NCBI GenBank assembly: GCA_016617855.1
Contig: JAECUM010000811.1
Location: 1-64,000, forward strand
Length of the DNA stretch: 64,000 bases
Direction of reading: 5' to 3'
Origin: Megalonaias nervosa
Taxonomy: Eukaryota; Mollusca; Bivalvia; Unionida; Unionidae
The position numbers and the translations under genes were made by a program. The notes under the pieces were generated by a model, which had not been told where the DNA came from, searched no databases, and saw nothing but the letters and a program-made list of their open reading frames with translations. Of the stretch, positions 10,922 through 23,700 are shown in pieces; the first letter of the stretch is position 1; each line of letters begins with the position of its first letter.

Positions 10922-13900
10922 ATTACAAAACACTATATCAGAATGGAGGGGAAAAGATGATGTTCTTTTGGTAGTGGTAGCATTCACACACCCTCCCATT
11001 TGTTTGTACCCCCATTACCAATTTTAAAAATGAAAAGCATCAAGGATATAAAATATGCACAAAATGTAAGCACTTCATTCATTTATTTATAATTTCTAAC
11101 CTGACTGTTATCAAAGGGGCTCTAACACAGTTGGCTTATTTGTGTTTCAATGCCAATGGCAGTTCAATGTAAATAAGCAGACTTCTTACTGTCCGTTCCT
11201 GGTTTCTAGAACAAAATGGTGTCATCTGCATCCAATATTTGTAACTCTAATTTTAATATTTCTAAAACAAACTGAACAAATGAAAAGGAGAAACTCTTGT
11301 ATAAATGTTCCGAAGAGATGTAAATCCAAAATTTACGAAACAATTATCAAATATGAACTATATCACATCTGTTGCAGGGTCAAGCTAGACTTGAATTTTA
11401 GGGAGAAGTGACTTATCCTTTTGGACTGAACAGAGAGAAGTTGAAGCCAAATGGAGAGAAGTGGGAGAAAAACAAGAAATGCAATATATACATCCATGTT
11501 AATTTAATTTTAAGTATGTCATCTATTTCTCAGTATGCATTTAACATTAGTTTCAAGCAAGACTTTATTTTCAAGTTAAAAAATCTGTCATATCTTTAAC
11601 GTAGACACATTTTGTACGTGTATAAATATTCTTACATTCATACCCATTGTACTTGTATCTGTATTCATACATGTATGTTTGGATTGAGATACTTGCAATG
11701 CATTTTGGCCATATGACTTTCAAAGAGCACGTCAGAAATTATAATACATCAAAGTTAATTTTAACTGATAGGAGTAACAAGATTTCAGTCCTTTAACTGC
11801 AAAACGGTATAAATGCTTAATAAACTATCACTTAATTTTTGCATTTTATTTCCTGAAAGTTTTGTATAAAACTGCAGTCAAAAAGATTTCTAAACTGCTT
11901 TGAAACTACCCCTGTAACATGTACATAGCAAACAAATGCACTTGTGACTTCATACCATACTGTTCATTATAATTTCATTGTTGTGAATAAAACATTACCA
12001 TAACAATTCATAGACAACATACTGAAGCATTAAAGTCGATATATGACTGAACCAGACCCTTCTTTCCAGCTGAATTGAGACCACCAAGAATACATATTGC
12101 ACCATGTTGGTGCATTGATTTTTAGAAAGAGGGATTTTCTTAATATAACAACTCACTTTCTAGTTTCATTACAGTTTTTATAAGACTGCAAATTTAACGT
12201 TTTTTGTCAACGTATTGGTAGTAATGACATACATTGGTTAAATCATATTTGCTTCACTATCTTTTTCGTACTTTCAAAAACAAATGAAGGTCAGAAAATA
12301 ATCTTGACCTTACAGCATATTTGGAATTCTACAACATAGCACTGTCCCATATTTCTGACCTACATCCTTAAATATTTAGGCTAAGTCTTCTATCACATAA
12401 TATTTAGACTTTGCTTTCATTGAATTATATATTGTCCTTAATCTATTTGCCCAATGGGTTTTGAAAACAGACAATCTAATTAAGTGGTATTTTATAGCAG
12501 CTGTGATGTCTGCCATTACAGGTTGGCTTAGTTTCAAACTGAATTTATACAGAAAAAAATGCAAACACTGCAGTTAAAATCTTCATTTTTGAAAAAAAAA
12601 AATTAGAAAGTGCTCTTCACTTATTATATTTTAAAAAACAAACTACTATTTAAATACTGATGTTTAAATTTCAAAACAGAAGTTGGTATATTTTCATCAA
12701 CAAATAGTAGAGTAGGCCTAACTTCAGGAAATCAAGCAGTGATATCTTGCTTGAGAAAAGGTTAATGGTCAGTTAGCAATTAAAACACCTCATAAATAAA
12801 TTTTGCCCTGGGCTACAACACATTACTGTTAGAACTTTCTGGCTACAGCAAGGGAGCATCTCAAAACTCATAAACTACTGGCAGTCAATGTACATCTAAA
12901 AAATTAATTGGCAAAGTCATTTCGCTTCCCTAACAGAATAAGGTGAAGTTCGCATTTTTCAGGCAACTTAGTCACCCTTTTCACCTCATAGTGTGACCCC
13001 TGCTGTTGCTTTAAAAGATAGACTCACCCCCTTGTACCTACGATGTAATATGTATCACATGATATTTTTATTTTGGTGCTATGTCTTAGTGCATAAATAA
13101 CAGCCTTGTGTAGCATGTTCCCAAGTCGATTGACAGGAGAACGAGTGGTAAAATTTCCAGAGATATCACACACACTTGGCAGCCCATATAGACACTCTTC
13201 CATAAATTTAAATCTAATTGATTATACTTACTTTAATGTCTATATCCTGATGGAATCTGACATTAGCAAATGGATGCATTTTCGTGTTCTGTTCTGCTGG
13301 TTGGAATGCGATTGAGCCAGGAATGCCACAATTGGAATAGGCTGAATGCTTTTTTAATGAAACAAATAAAAATATACTGATACTGAGGAAAGTGTTTAGA
13401 TAGCTTTGTTTTGTTCAAGATATTTATCATGCTTTTAGCCACTTTTGGCATTCCCAGCTTCCACTGCATTACATTACAACCAACTGAAATGCAGATCAAT
13501 GGAACTTGAAAACATGTAAATTTGCTTGTGCGAGAATTTGAATTTATTTGAAAAAAGACATCAGAGAAAGTAAAGTCCACCTAAATCAACATGACTTCAC
13601 TATGTGCTGGTAAGTGTGTGAGATAATCTTGAAAATTTGGTCTCTTGTTCCAATGTCATTCAACATCGGAACACACTATACAACGCTGTTATTTAAGCAG
13701 CAAGACGTAGCACCAAAACATAAATAACATATTATACATTCTACATTGTTGGACTAGACTTGCACATACAAATAAGGCGACCGTGTTACTAATGAAACTC
13801 CCTTCTGATCCAAAACGCCGACAAGTTAACAGTGTTTGGGACCTCCTGGCGACAATAAGGTTAGAACTTATAAATGAATGAATGAAATGTTCCATGACTA

Positions 13901-14566
13901 AGTCTTGTGCATTTTGTATATCCACGACACCTTTTTTTAAAATCGGTAAGAGGGTACAAACAAATGCGCGAATACTACTGTACAGTATAGTAAAATATTA
14001 AATCTTTATAAACAGAACGTTCAAGAAGAAACACTGCTTTCCAAAAGAATAATGTTACAGCTAAACAAAGCCTGTCAACTACATAAGTTCTGATAGATTT
14101 AACAGTATATGGTAAAATTATTCATGCTGTGCCTATCATGTCACTGCTCAACCTCATTTCCAGCTCTCTGGAGTTTTCCAATGCCCATGCAGAACATGAC
14201 CCTTTTAAAATATCAAAGGGTTCCGTCCTGTGTTCTGTTTCTAAATAATATACAAAATTTGTTAGACTATAATGATAATTATACATATAATCTTGATTAC
14301 CATCCTCAAATTAACTGAATCTTCTATCGCTAAAATCGCTCTAAATAATTGTGATTCACCAATAATGTCAGAAGTAGTTACAAAAGTGAGATAGCACAAC
14401 AAGTAAATGTTAACGGAAGTTGCAATCAGTTGTAAACCTGATCATGTACCCTACCTTTGTTATATTTCATTCCAACAAAGTCAAAAAGGATAAAGTGTCT
14501 CATCACCCGACAATTTGAGCTCATTTGTTATCTTAAACAGACTATGACTGGTCAAAGCAACACATT

Positions 14567-14695
14567 ATTGCCTAACCGTAGCCAATAAAGGCCCATGTAC
14601 CTCAGCACCCTAAGACACAATTTCCGGTGTTCACTCGCGCCAAATTTGGAAATATATTGTTTACTTACGCTCAAAGGAACAGTGTCAAACTTAAC
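14567..14695. promoter_or_regulatory. Candidate bidirectional promoter of CDC45 and UFD1
   Basis: The stretch directly upstream of the CDC45 start codon holds a CCAAT box (14582-14586), an ETS-type core in ACCGGAAATT (minus, 14619-14628) and a TTTGGCGC E2F-type site (minus, 14637-14644). No TATA box is evident. CDC45 is an established E2F target in animals, and CCAAT/ETS elements are common in TATA-less divergent promoters. Use as the UFD1 promoter is inferred from divergent orientation only, since UFD1 exon 1 was not found. Confidence 0.6.
14637..14644 (-). promoter_or_regulatory. E2F-type site TTTGGCGC
   Basis: The minus strand reads TTTGGCGC, a full match to the TTTSGCGC E2F consensus, 51 bases before the CDC45 ATG. 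CpG and GC-rich motifs are rare in this AT-rich neighbourhood, which makes a chance match less likely. Confidence 0.6.
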
Positions 14696-14746
14696 ATGAT
14701 TGTAAAGGATTTTCGGAAAGAATTTTATGATCATATCCAACACCAG
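14696..14746 (+). CDS. CDC45: CDC45 coding exon 1
   Basis: Exon 1 encodes 17 residues, [17 protein letters not shown], close to the 17-residue start of human CDC45 (DFRKEFY is shared exactly). The ATG at 14696 is the natural start because the family begins at this methionine and the exon ends in phase 0 at CAG followed by GTTAAT. The donor is weaker than consensus but is the only one that joins in frame to the next exon. The start codon lies 52 bases downstream of an E2F-type site. Confidence 0.92.
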
Positions 14747-17700
14747 GTTAATAACAAACGAAGCCAATACGAACTGTACAAAAATATGAAAGGCAGGAGT
14801 TAAAGTTGGACTCTCGAGACTTGAATCTTCTGATTCTCATTAATAAAAACGTTGAGAATCGACATAGACACAGAAAAATGTTATTTAAAGTCGGAATTGC
14901 ATTATATAATAGATCATTAGCTTGTCGGAGCTATTTTACCGATAGTAAACAACCATATAACAATTTAAGCCAACAATCGGACATAGTACTTAACAATGTA
15001 TTTTTACTCTCGTAAAATTATTATTCATAGCTGAAACTGCATACCCCTCCCCCATTTATAATTTATCTTTTAATTATCGATGCAGGAAGATTATTTTACA
15101 TGAAAGGATACTCAGCAATTACAAGCAGTGTTAAAATACGAATAATGGCTGGTCAATAATTCAAAATTCAATGCTGAGAAGATAATTTACGTGAATATAA
15201 TATACACTCTGCCTACATGCAGTGTTAAAATATTGATAATTATTTACATACGGGCTGTAACAGCTTGACACCGATATCTGACATTTGGTTTACTCTGGTC
15301 TTATCATTCATCTTGCCTTACAAGAGTCTAATTTCATCACCACAGAATTTCTCAAAATGAATCTGGGAAAATCTTGGGAATACATTTCAGTATGTTATTG
15401 GTTTTAAATATTTAGTCTTAAAAATAGCATGCTATAATGATTTTCTTTGCTAAGACAAAGGTCTAAAAGGATTAAAACATTTACTTGTATGAGTCAGATA
15501 GCGGTGTTTGATCGGTTTAATGCCAGTGATATCAGATCAAACTTATCAGTTCTGGTTAAAATAATGACTGCAGATTGCCAGAATCTTCTGATCTTAGTAG
15601 CAATGTTTATCCCATTTTTTTCCATATTTGATCAACAAATATTGTTTAGATAAGGTGGCTGACTACAGCTTAATGTTAATAAAAGCAATAGCCAGAAGAC
15701 AAAACAGGGTCGTTGTAAGGGCTTGGTAATACTGTGCAAAGCACCTGGAGGGTGTGTGTGTGTGTGCATTTTGCAGAATTTGCTATATTTTATCCAGTGC
15801 AAACTTGTGGCAGCCCAGACTGCTATGAGCCATTGAGACAATGGACCCTGCCTATCATACTTTAAAAGAGGCAAGGTTAATAACTTAAATGACTGAACAA
15901 CACTTGACTCAATTACTGGATGCTATTTGGGTCCATGAAAGGACTCGACCATATTCTGCCATCATTTACTTTTCTTTAATTCTGAGAGATGATTTGAGTG
16001 AATGGTAAGTGGAGGCAACTGTATCTGTTCTAAAATTGATGAATTAAAGTTTTATTGAGTAGCTTGTCTGTACAGTACTGGCAATGTGTAGATAAGCATA
16101 ACTTTGCTTGACCTGGCAAAAATTTGCATAATTCTTACTTTTTGAGGTCTGTAACTTCAATTTGGTCTAATGCAGAAAAGTGATAGCTTGATAAATAAAG
16201 AAATATATCAAGAGCACCTTGGATGGGATTAGCAGCCAATGATCAAAGGTTTGGTGTAGAATTGGGTGTTTTGATCTTGTCTCTTATAGTATGATGGGCA
16301 TTGTCAGAACTGGTCATCAAAGTACTCTGTATGATTTTAATATTTTTATATATAATACTTTAGGTTTTTTCAGCATTTAGCTTGTGTCAGCCACCTGTAG
16401 AATAGTGCTTGTCTTTCCATCAGGTGCAAGCAATTGCTTCGTAAGATGTTGACCCTGATTAATTGTCTGGGGAGGGGGGGGCAGGGGGGCCAAGTCTTAC
16501 TTATTGCCTTAAAGCTTGAAGCCATGTAGCACTGTTGTTACAACTTTGCCAGATAAACTGAAGGTTACATTTTCAAGAATATCTTGCATAATTTGCAGCC
16601 CGTATTGACATTCTTGCATACCTTACAGTCTGATTGGTTTAGATGTAATATATTTAGGCTTTTTTTCTCACCAAAGTAATCCAGATGCGGTCAAGGTGTT
16701 GTGTCTTTTAAAATCTGTGAACTGCCATTTCATTTGCTTGAAGAGTGATGGTATCCAAGGAATTCCATATCTGGTTGAATTAAGGTTTCTTTTTCTTTAA
16801 CAAAATGAGTATGTCTAATTGCATTCAAAGTAAATCCAGACATTAGGTTTTTTTTCAAAATCTGTTGACTGCCATTTCAGGTGCTTGAAGAGCGATGGTA
16901 GCCAAAGAATGCTGATTGGATTTGAACTTGGGTTAATTCCTTCAACAAAATGAATATGGCTAATTTATTTCAATAGCAAATTAGTTTGGTATGGTAACCA
17001 ATGAAGTAGTTAGTTGTTGCAAAAAGTATACAACATTCATGTGGAATAGAAAAAGTGAAAGTAATTTGATGCAGTGAGAAGGATGAGAGTCTTATTATCC
17101 TTGCCATGAAATTTGATCATGGAAAGACAAAGAAAATGACATTGTCAGAGATAACGAAAATAGCATGCAAAAGAGGAATAATGGAATTGATTGAGAAAAA
17201 TTGTTATCTCCTGGTGTATCTATTTTGATATGAATGACAAGGTTTTCAAATGGTTTTGCGCTGCACATGTCAAGAACATTCTAATTACATTTGAATGATT
17301 CAAGAAAAGACAAAGAACTTTTCTTGAAATAGGATATAAATTTACCGTAAGTAACAGGTGGTTACACTGATTTCAAGTCCGACAATATTAAGTGTTTTGT
17401 CTTTAGTAAAGAATCAGCTTAAGTCAGTAATAAAAATACAGGTTTAAAATGAGATTAAGAACAATTGGTTTCATGTTGATTGCGTAGCATGCATGTGGTT
17501 TATAGATGCAAAAAGTGTTTTAGAATTATTTGGAACGTTATTACTTAAAGCATGTATACAATTATTACTCACATGCGTTGTCTTCCTTAGAAAGTTCACC
17601 CCTATTATATGACCACTTTACTGGTGCTGAAATGGGTAGACTTATAAGTGAGGGACCACTGGTTTCAAACAGTGAGCAAAATACCTGAGCTCAGTATTAA

Positions 17701-20700
17701 AAGTAACCTTATGCTTCTTTCACAAATGCTCTTAAATTTGTATTAACTTCAGAGTCCACATTTTGTCCTCTACAGTTAATTCCCTACTCATGATTTTTCT
17801 TATCATATTCAGGGCAACAAAATTATTAGGGCTTGGTGATCTAAAGTTTTAAAATGCCACTAAAATTGTTAAGTAGGTTTGCCAAATGGCTGCTAAAGTT
17901 TGAAAGGTACTTAAAACTTTGTTGTATGAAAAAATAGGTACATAATATATGTACTATTAAAACATAATCAAAATCTCACTGGCACTGGATATATATATAT
18001 ATATATACTCATTTATAGGTTATTTGAAATAAATTATTAACTCGATACTTTTTCTTAATTCAAGATGCATCTTTTCTATTTTGCAGAGGGTACTTCTTCT
18101 GGTTGCATTTGATGTTGATGCTTTGTGTGCATGTAAAATACTACAGGTAAATACATTTGGTTTCAAAGATTGATGATATTGTAAATTCCTGGGTACTTTT
18201 AATTCAAATTTTGGGTGTGTCCAGTAAGGACCTTTTTAGGATGATTAAGAATGTGGTGTAGTCTATGATTTGAGAGAAAATATTAGACCAGTCTGAAACT
18301 TAAATTTTCAGTAGTACATTTTTAAAATTGGGAATTCTGCAAGATTATTAGCTCACCTGTACAGATAAAGAAAAGTTTATGCTATGATTCCAGTGTTTTT
18401 GGTGCCTGCAAATTTAGACAGATGGTTGAAATTCGTTTAAGGTTTTGTTTATTGCTTGTATCATGGACCTATACTTTTAAACTACATTCTCTTTGTTAAA
18501 AAGCATATGCCTGACCTTATTTAATGTTGTTGTTGTTGTTATAGGATTTAATGCCATTTTTCAGCACAAGATAGGCTATACATGGCGGCCAGTATTAATG
18601 GTGGAGGAAGAATCTGGGAGAACCTGGAAAGAACCACCGACCCACGAGAAGCTACTGGCAAGCTTTCTCACATATCCACATTGGCCAAGCCTGGGACTCG
18701 AACCCACGCAGACAGAGGTGAGATGGCAGTGATCCGTAATGGTGAGCGCTTTAGACCACTCGGCCACTCAGGGCCCCTGACCTTATTTAATAATACTTAC
18801 CTAATTATTGTAAAATTTTTTGCAATTTATTGAAAATGATTTTGGTACTTAAAAAGAAAATGCTTGTGTTGCTGGTGGAGGAGGTCTCTGTAGACAGTAG
18901 TTTAGAGTTTGAGTTTAAGGTTTTAGTTATATGCATACAGAACTTAAGTTTGTTTTTGGTAAAATTTTTGTTTTAGAATCCATTTTGGTGGCGAATCTGG
19001 CTAGTCACATTCACAGTTATGGTTTTTGGTAAATTTTATTGTTTGCATACTTTTCCTAAACCCCTTGAATGATTCCAATTACACTGACACAAGGCATTAT
19101 AAAGGAAAGACAACTCATTGTATGACATGCTTACTCAACCATTTTATCTTGGGGTCCAGGTCACAGTCATATAAAAAGTTGATTAACGTTTTTTAATTTG
19201 CTTTTAATTCCTAAATTCCATGATAAATTCTAATCATTCCTTGTCACGAATCTATTGACACTAAGAAATTTCTTTTCTACGACAAGCTTGTTTTCCCCTG
19301 TGAGCTTGGAGTAAAGGTCAGTCATAGAAATGTATTATGGCTTTGGAAAATTTAATTTAGCCCAGAGGAATTTGAACTTGACAACAAATACATCACAAGT
19401 AAAGTGAAAAATTATGGTAAGACAAAATGTAAGATGTTGTAAGAAAATTACATCATAATTTATTTCACAAATGTAGAACTTTTGTTTACATTTTATGTTT
19501 GTTTGCACATTAAAACCATATGTTAATAATTTAAGTTATCAAAAATAATATATCTAAAAACTGCATGTAGGCAGATACTTATCAGAGGAAAGAAGTATCC
19601 ATCTGGTGAGAAAACAAATTAAAAACTTCACTGAAATATTTCAATATCAATAAATTAACTCCTTGCTTTGCTGATTAAAAATAAGCACATCATTTTTAGG
19701 TCAGCAAATGTTATTGCTTGTTCCTGTCATCTTCAGTGGAAAAAAGGACTATGTACATGCAATCCTTTTATTTTATTAATGCATAACTTAAATGATCATG
19801 AAAATAGAAACCTTAAACTATTGCTCATTATGTGGAAGAATTCAGCTTTTTACAAACATTTAAATTTGTATCCAGCTGACAGTATTGTTTGTAGCTTTTG
19901 TACACATAAAATGTTTGTGCAAAATCAATCCATAACAATCAAAATAAAGTTAAGGCACCACTTCAAGAATTTACATGGTCCTTCCATCAGTCTAGCTATT
20001 TGTCCATCAGCAATGTAGTTTCTGCATGGTAACTTTAAAAAGAGCTGCAGCATTTGATTGACCTGCCTCAAAAATTGGGTTTCCACACCATAACTTTACA
20101 AAGGATTGTTGGATATCATCATGCAGCTTTTATGTTGATGAGACCATTGAGTGAGTTTGATTTGCAGCATTCCATGTCATTATCATTATTCCGTGTTATC
20201 ATCAGCAGGACAGTGTGACTCCGCTTATGACACGATGGTAGGGGTCCATAGAACCCAACTCTGTTATGTACTGAACCATATTATGACCAACAAAGTCAAT
20301 TAGCTGAAGAAAATGATGCATGTACCAAATAAATGGCTGGAGGGTGGGGCTTAATAAAAGCGGGTGTATAAATACATGCTTTTGATTAAATGATGACAAA
20401 ATTAGTCTGAAATACACTTGTATATTGACAACTTACATTTGTGTAGTACAATCTGTAATGCGTTAATTACTGTACATATATATGAAAATTCCATGAATTC
20501 AAGTATAGATGACATGTTATAAATTCATGTATCAGTCACATCCCATTAGAAAATGCAAACAACACATGTATATAAAATGTCAGTCTTCATTTGATTTCTA
20601 CAGGGCTGCATACAGGGTAGGACAATTAGGCCAAAATTTTGGGGGCCCACAATGGTCAAGGGGCCTGCTGCTGTCACAATTTGTAATTCATACCCGCCTA

Positions 20701-23700
20701 CTAGAGAATTTTTCGTAGGGCCCACAATCCTGTCCGCGGCCCTGGATCTATATCCTGTTGTCAATAAACATGTGTCATTAAACAGTTTACTATTAATTGT
20801 CACCCATACATGCTACATCTACTTGTACTTAAACTGGCCCAGATTTTGGTCAGCTGGAGAAAGACATCATCTTGCTGATGCTACCCAGGGGATGAAACTA
20901 TTCATAGGGAAATGAAAACGTGTCCAAATTAAAAAGTTTAACAAACAAGTTTGTGAGATGTCCCACCTTGAATTAACTTGTTGGGAAGATATCTGGTTTC
21001 AAAAGATTGAAAATTTGCATTTTTTTGCTGCCATTGGTAGTGATTGTAAGCATAAATATTTTCCCTGCAAAAAAGGGAAACTTTCACTGCACAATAAACA
21101 TGTTCCAGTTACCTTGGAAAATGCAATAAATCCATCAGATTACATTGCTTTTATTTAAATTTGGAGCTAACTTCCTTTAATGGAAGGTGCTTTGTTTTTA
21201 TTGAAGATTGTAGTTGGCTTGCTTTGATGAAGGGTGCATGTGTTATTGAAGTCACTGCTAAAGGCCTAACAAATGCTTGTTAGTTATTGTGGCAGCATCA
21301 AATAATTGTCGAACATTAATTGAGACTGAATTATTTTTCTTTGCTTGGTATTTATACAGAATAATCGTTGCTTCAAAGGTAATCTGTTTTATTCGAAGTT
21401 TCAGTGAAACTAGTTTTTCTAGGTACATTTGAAAACAAAAGAATTAGCCATCGTTTAGTTGATTGTAGCCGTTCATGTTCCTGCCTTCAGATATTGGTGG
21501 ATTGTATCTAGTCTGGTAGCATGGCTATTTGAGAGCATCACAACATACAGTACTCAGGCCAGATGTCAGCATAAGCAGATTATGATATAACAATGCAGTG
21601 TTAAGGTGGTTTGTCATTATGAATATAGTACATGTCTTTGAATTTCTCCACTCCAAACACAAGATTGTATACACTAGTCTAAACAGCCAACATTGTTGTT
21701 GCAAAAGACATTGCCAGATGGTATATTTTGTTGGCAATAAGGAAAAAATTTGCAGTTTGTGACATTGGCAAGCCCAGCACGATCCTTAAATAAACTTTTT
21801 ACATGTTATTTTTTGAACTGTAAGAATATTTTTTGTATACAAGAAAAATAACACCTGTAAATGAGGTTATGGAATCAGGGTTCCCAGGTTACCGGGAAAT
21901 CTGGAAAGAGTCGGGAGAAATGATAATTTTTTCCTGACCGTGAAAAGTCCTTGAATTTTGCAAATGTTGATGAAAGTCGGGAAAAACCCTGGAATTTTCC
22001 GCCACCACTTGAAGCTTGAACCAGTTACATAATTGAGCCGTAACTCTACTGATCATGAGTTAAATTTATTGAGATCTGACCAGAATATTCGGAGGGTGCA
22101 GTATGGATCATTTGAGTGCTTGATATAAACATATTTGTTGAGTCAACCCAAATGCCTACTGGATTAGATTCGTCTTGTAGACAAGATAAAGCTAAGCGTT
22201 GATGAAATTTGACCTGGTACTCGTGATTTACATTGCTAGTCGCACGAGTACACGTATCTCACAACACTCATGTTCATGACATCATAAATCCAGTAGTCAT
22301 GTTTTATCAATAATAACCCATTTCAAATGTTGTAGAAAAAAAATAAAAAATATTACAAAAACAAAAAAATCGAAAGAACACAAAGTCCTCTATATATATT
22401 CCGAGAACAACTACCAGGGTTTTGTTGTATCACGTGATTACAGTGTTGACATGTGCTCACTGCTTGATGAATCTGACTGGCCAGATTGTTGCTACAGCGA
22501 CAGGTTTCTTATCGTTGTTCTCGAAATATGTTGAGAATTATATGTTCCTTCTGGTTTTTACGAAAGGTATCTGACTTTCATTTAATGTAATTGAATTTTT
22601 GTACAACATTAGAAAGGAGTTTGTTGTTGATATCACGTGACTATTTGACTTCTGATGTTGTTTAAGATTTGTGAAGTCATGTGACTGGTTATGCAAAATG
22701 GTGTGTACTGGGTCAGGTTTCATCTATGCTGTAGTTCTGTTTAGTCCGTCAGTGGATTAAAGACATAACGATTATAATACTTGCCATTTCTGAGAAAATA
22801 AAACCATTTTCCTATTGATTTCATGCAGGTATGAGTTGATATAACATCACTTAAATTTGCTAGGCTGGCTGGTAAATGACTTCTATGTGTCACTACCGCA
22901 CGATGGTGGTAAATTCCAAATTTCAGCATGCAGTTGCTGACCCCACACCCCAGCCAAAATGTCCAAATGTGAAAAATGAGGTGGGAATATTTGGTGGAAA
23001 CCCATATTAGAAAATGGACTGCTATTCGTTTTAAGCCAAATTTGATGTCCAAAATGTTGAATCTCTGGGTTGAACTATGGTGCGAAACTATTGCACAGTG
23101 GCATGTAGCTTGAAGCATTGGTTTCAGATCTTAAATAGGACACAGGAGAAATGGGAAATTGTCATCCCTTGTATTATATATTAAACAACGATACGAGTCT
23201 CTGTGATTTAACAGAAAATTCAGTCCTTATTTATACAACAAAATATTTTGAAGGTCTTTTGTCAAAATTTAAATCAACCCTTTTGCAAATGTTTTATAAA
23301 TGATGGATTTTTAACCAAATTCTTTTAAGGACTTTAGGTTGTTTGAAAAATCTTGTTTGGGTTTTATTGGTACAGATTAATTGAGGGTTAAATTTTTTTA
23401 GTTACAAGATAAGATTATAATACTTTGCATCTATTGTTTTTCATACTGTGTTATGAAAAGTTTACATTGGTTAACATGCATATATATATTGCTCTAGAAT
23501 TCTTTAGAATTAAAGGTTTGAAAAGGAAACAAAACTAATTTATGTTCATTACGTTGTTTCCACGTAGCAACATAATGCAGGTCAGCAAAGTAAAGTTTGA
23601 ATTTTTATTCCGTACACTGAAATAACTTTGCATGCCAATTTATAGGAATATAGCCCAACTTGTTTCGTGTGATACATTTTGTGGTTTTGTACTTGGTCAT

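Larger units (their letters stand above)
7770..14566 (-). other. UFD1 5' intron and undetermined first exon
   Basis: This stretch must hold the UFD1 initiator exon and first intron. It contains a SINE (7975-8288), a partial long interspersed repeat (8440-8960), a small TIR element (9427-9839) and a possible solo LTR (10001-10921). From about 11000 to 14500 I see no feature beyond AT-rich sequence with short chance frames. Confidence 0.6.

Noticed and set aside
13215..13283. Minus-strand ATG (MHPFANVRFHQDIDIK) ending at a strong GTAAGT donor in phase 0 with UFD1 exon 2
   Set aside because: Phase fits, but the residues do not resemble the very short UFD1 N-terminus; kept only as an untested alternative.
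14455..14470. ATG with a GTAGGG donor as UFD1 exon 1
   Set aside because: Its 16 coding bases would join the next exon out of frame.
14552..14767. 71-codon minus-strand frame opposite CDC45 exon 1
   Set aside because: It is the antisense shadow of exon 1 and the promoter; it does not resemble UFD1.
18694..18775. tRNA-Leu/Ser gene on the minus strand
   Set aside because: Part of a SINE with a 16-bp target duplication and a CAA-repeat tail.
22741..23118. 125-codon minus-strand open frame
   Set aside because: No recognisable domain, no conserved splice context, and it overlaps a repeat related to 9427-9839.
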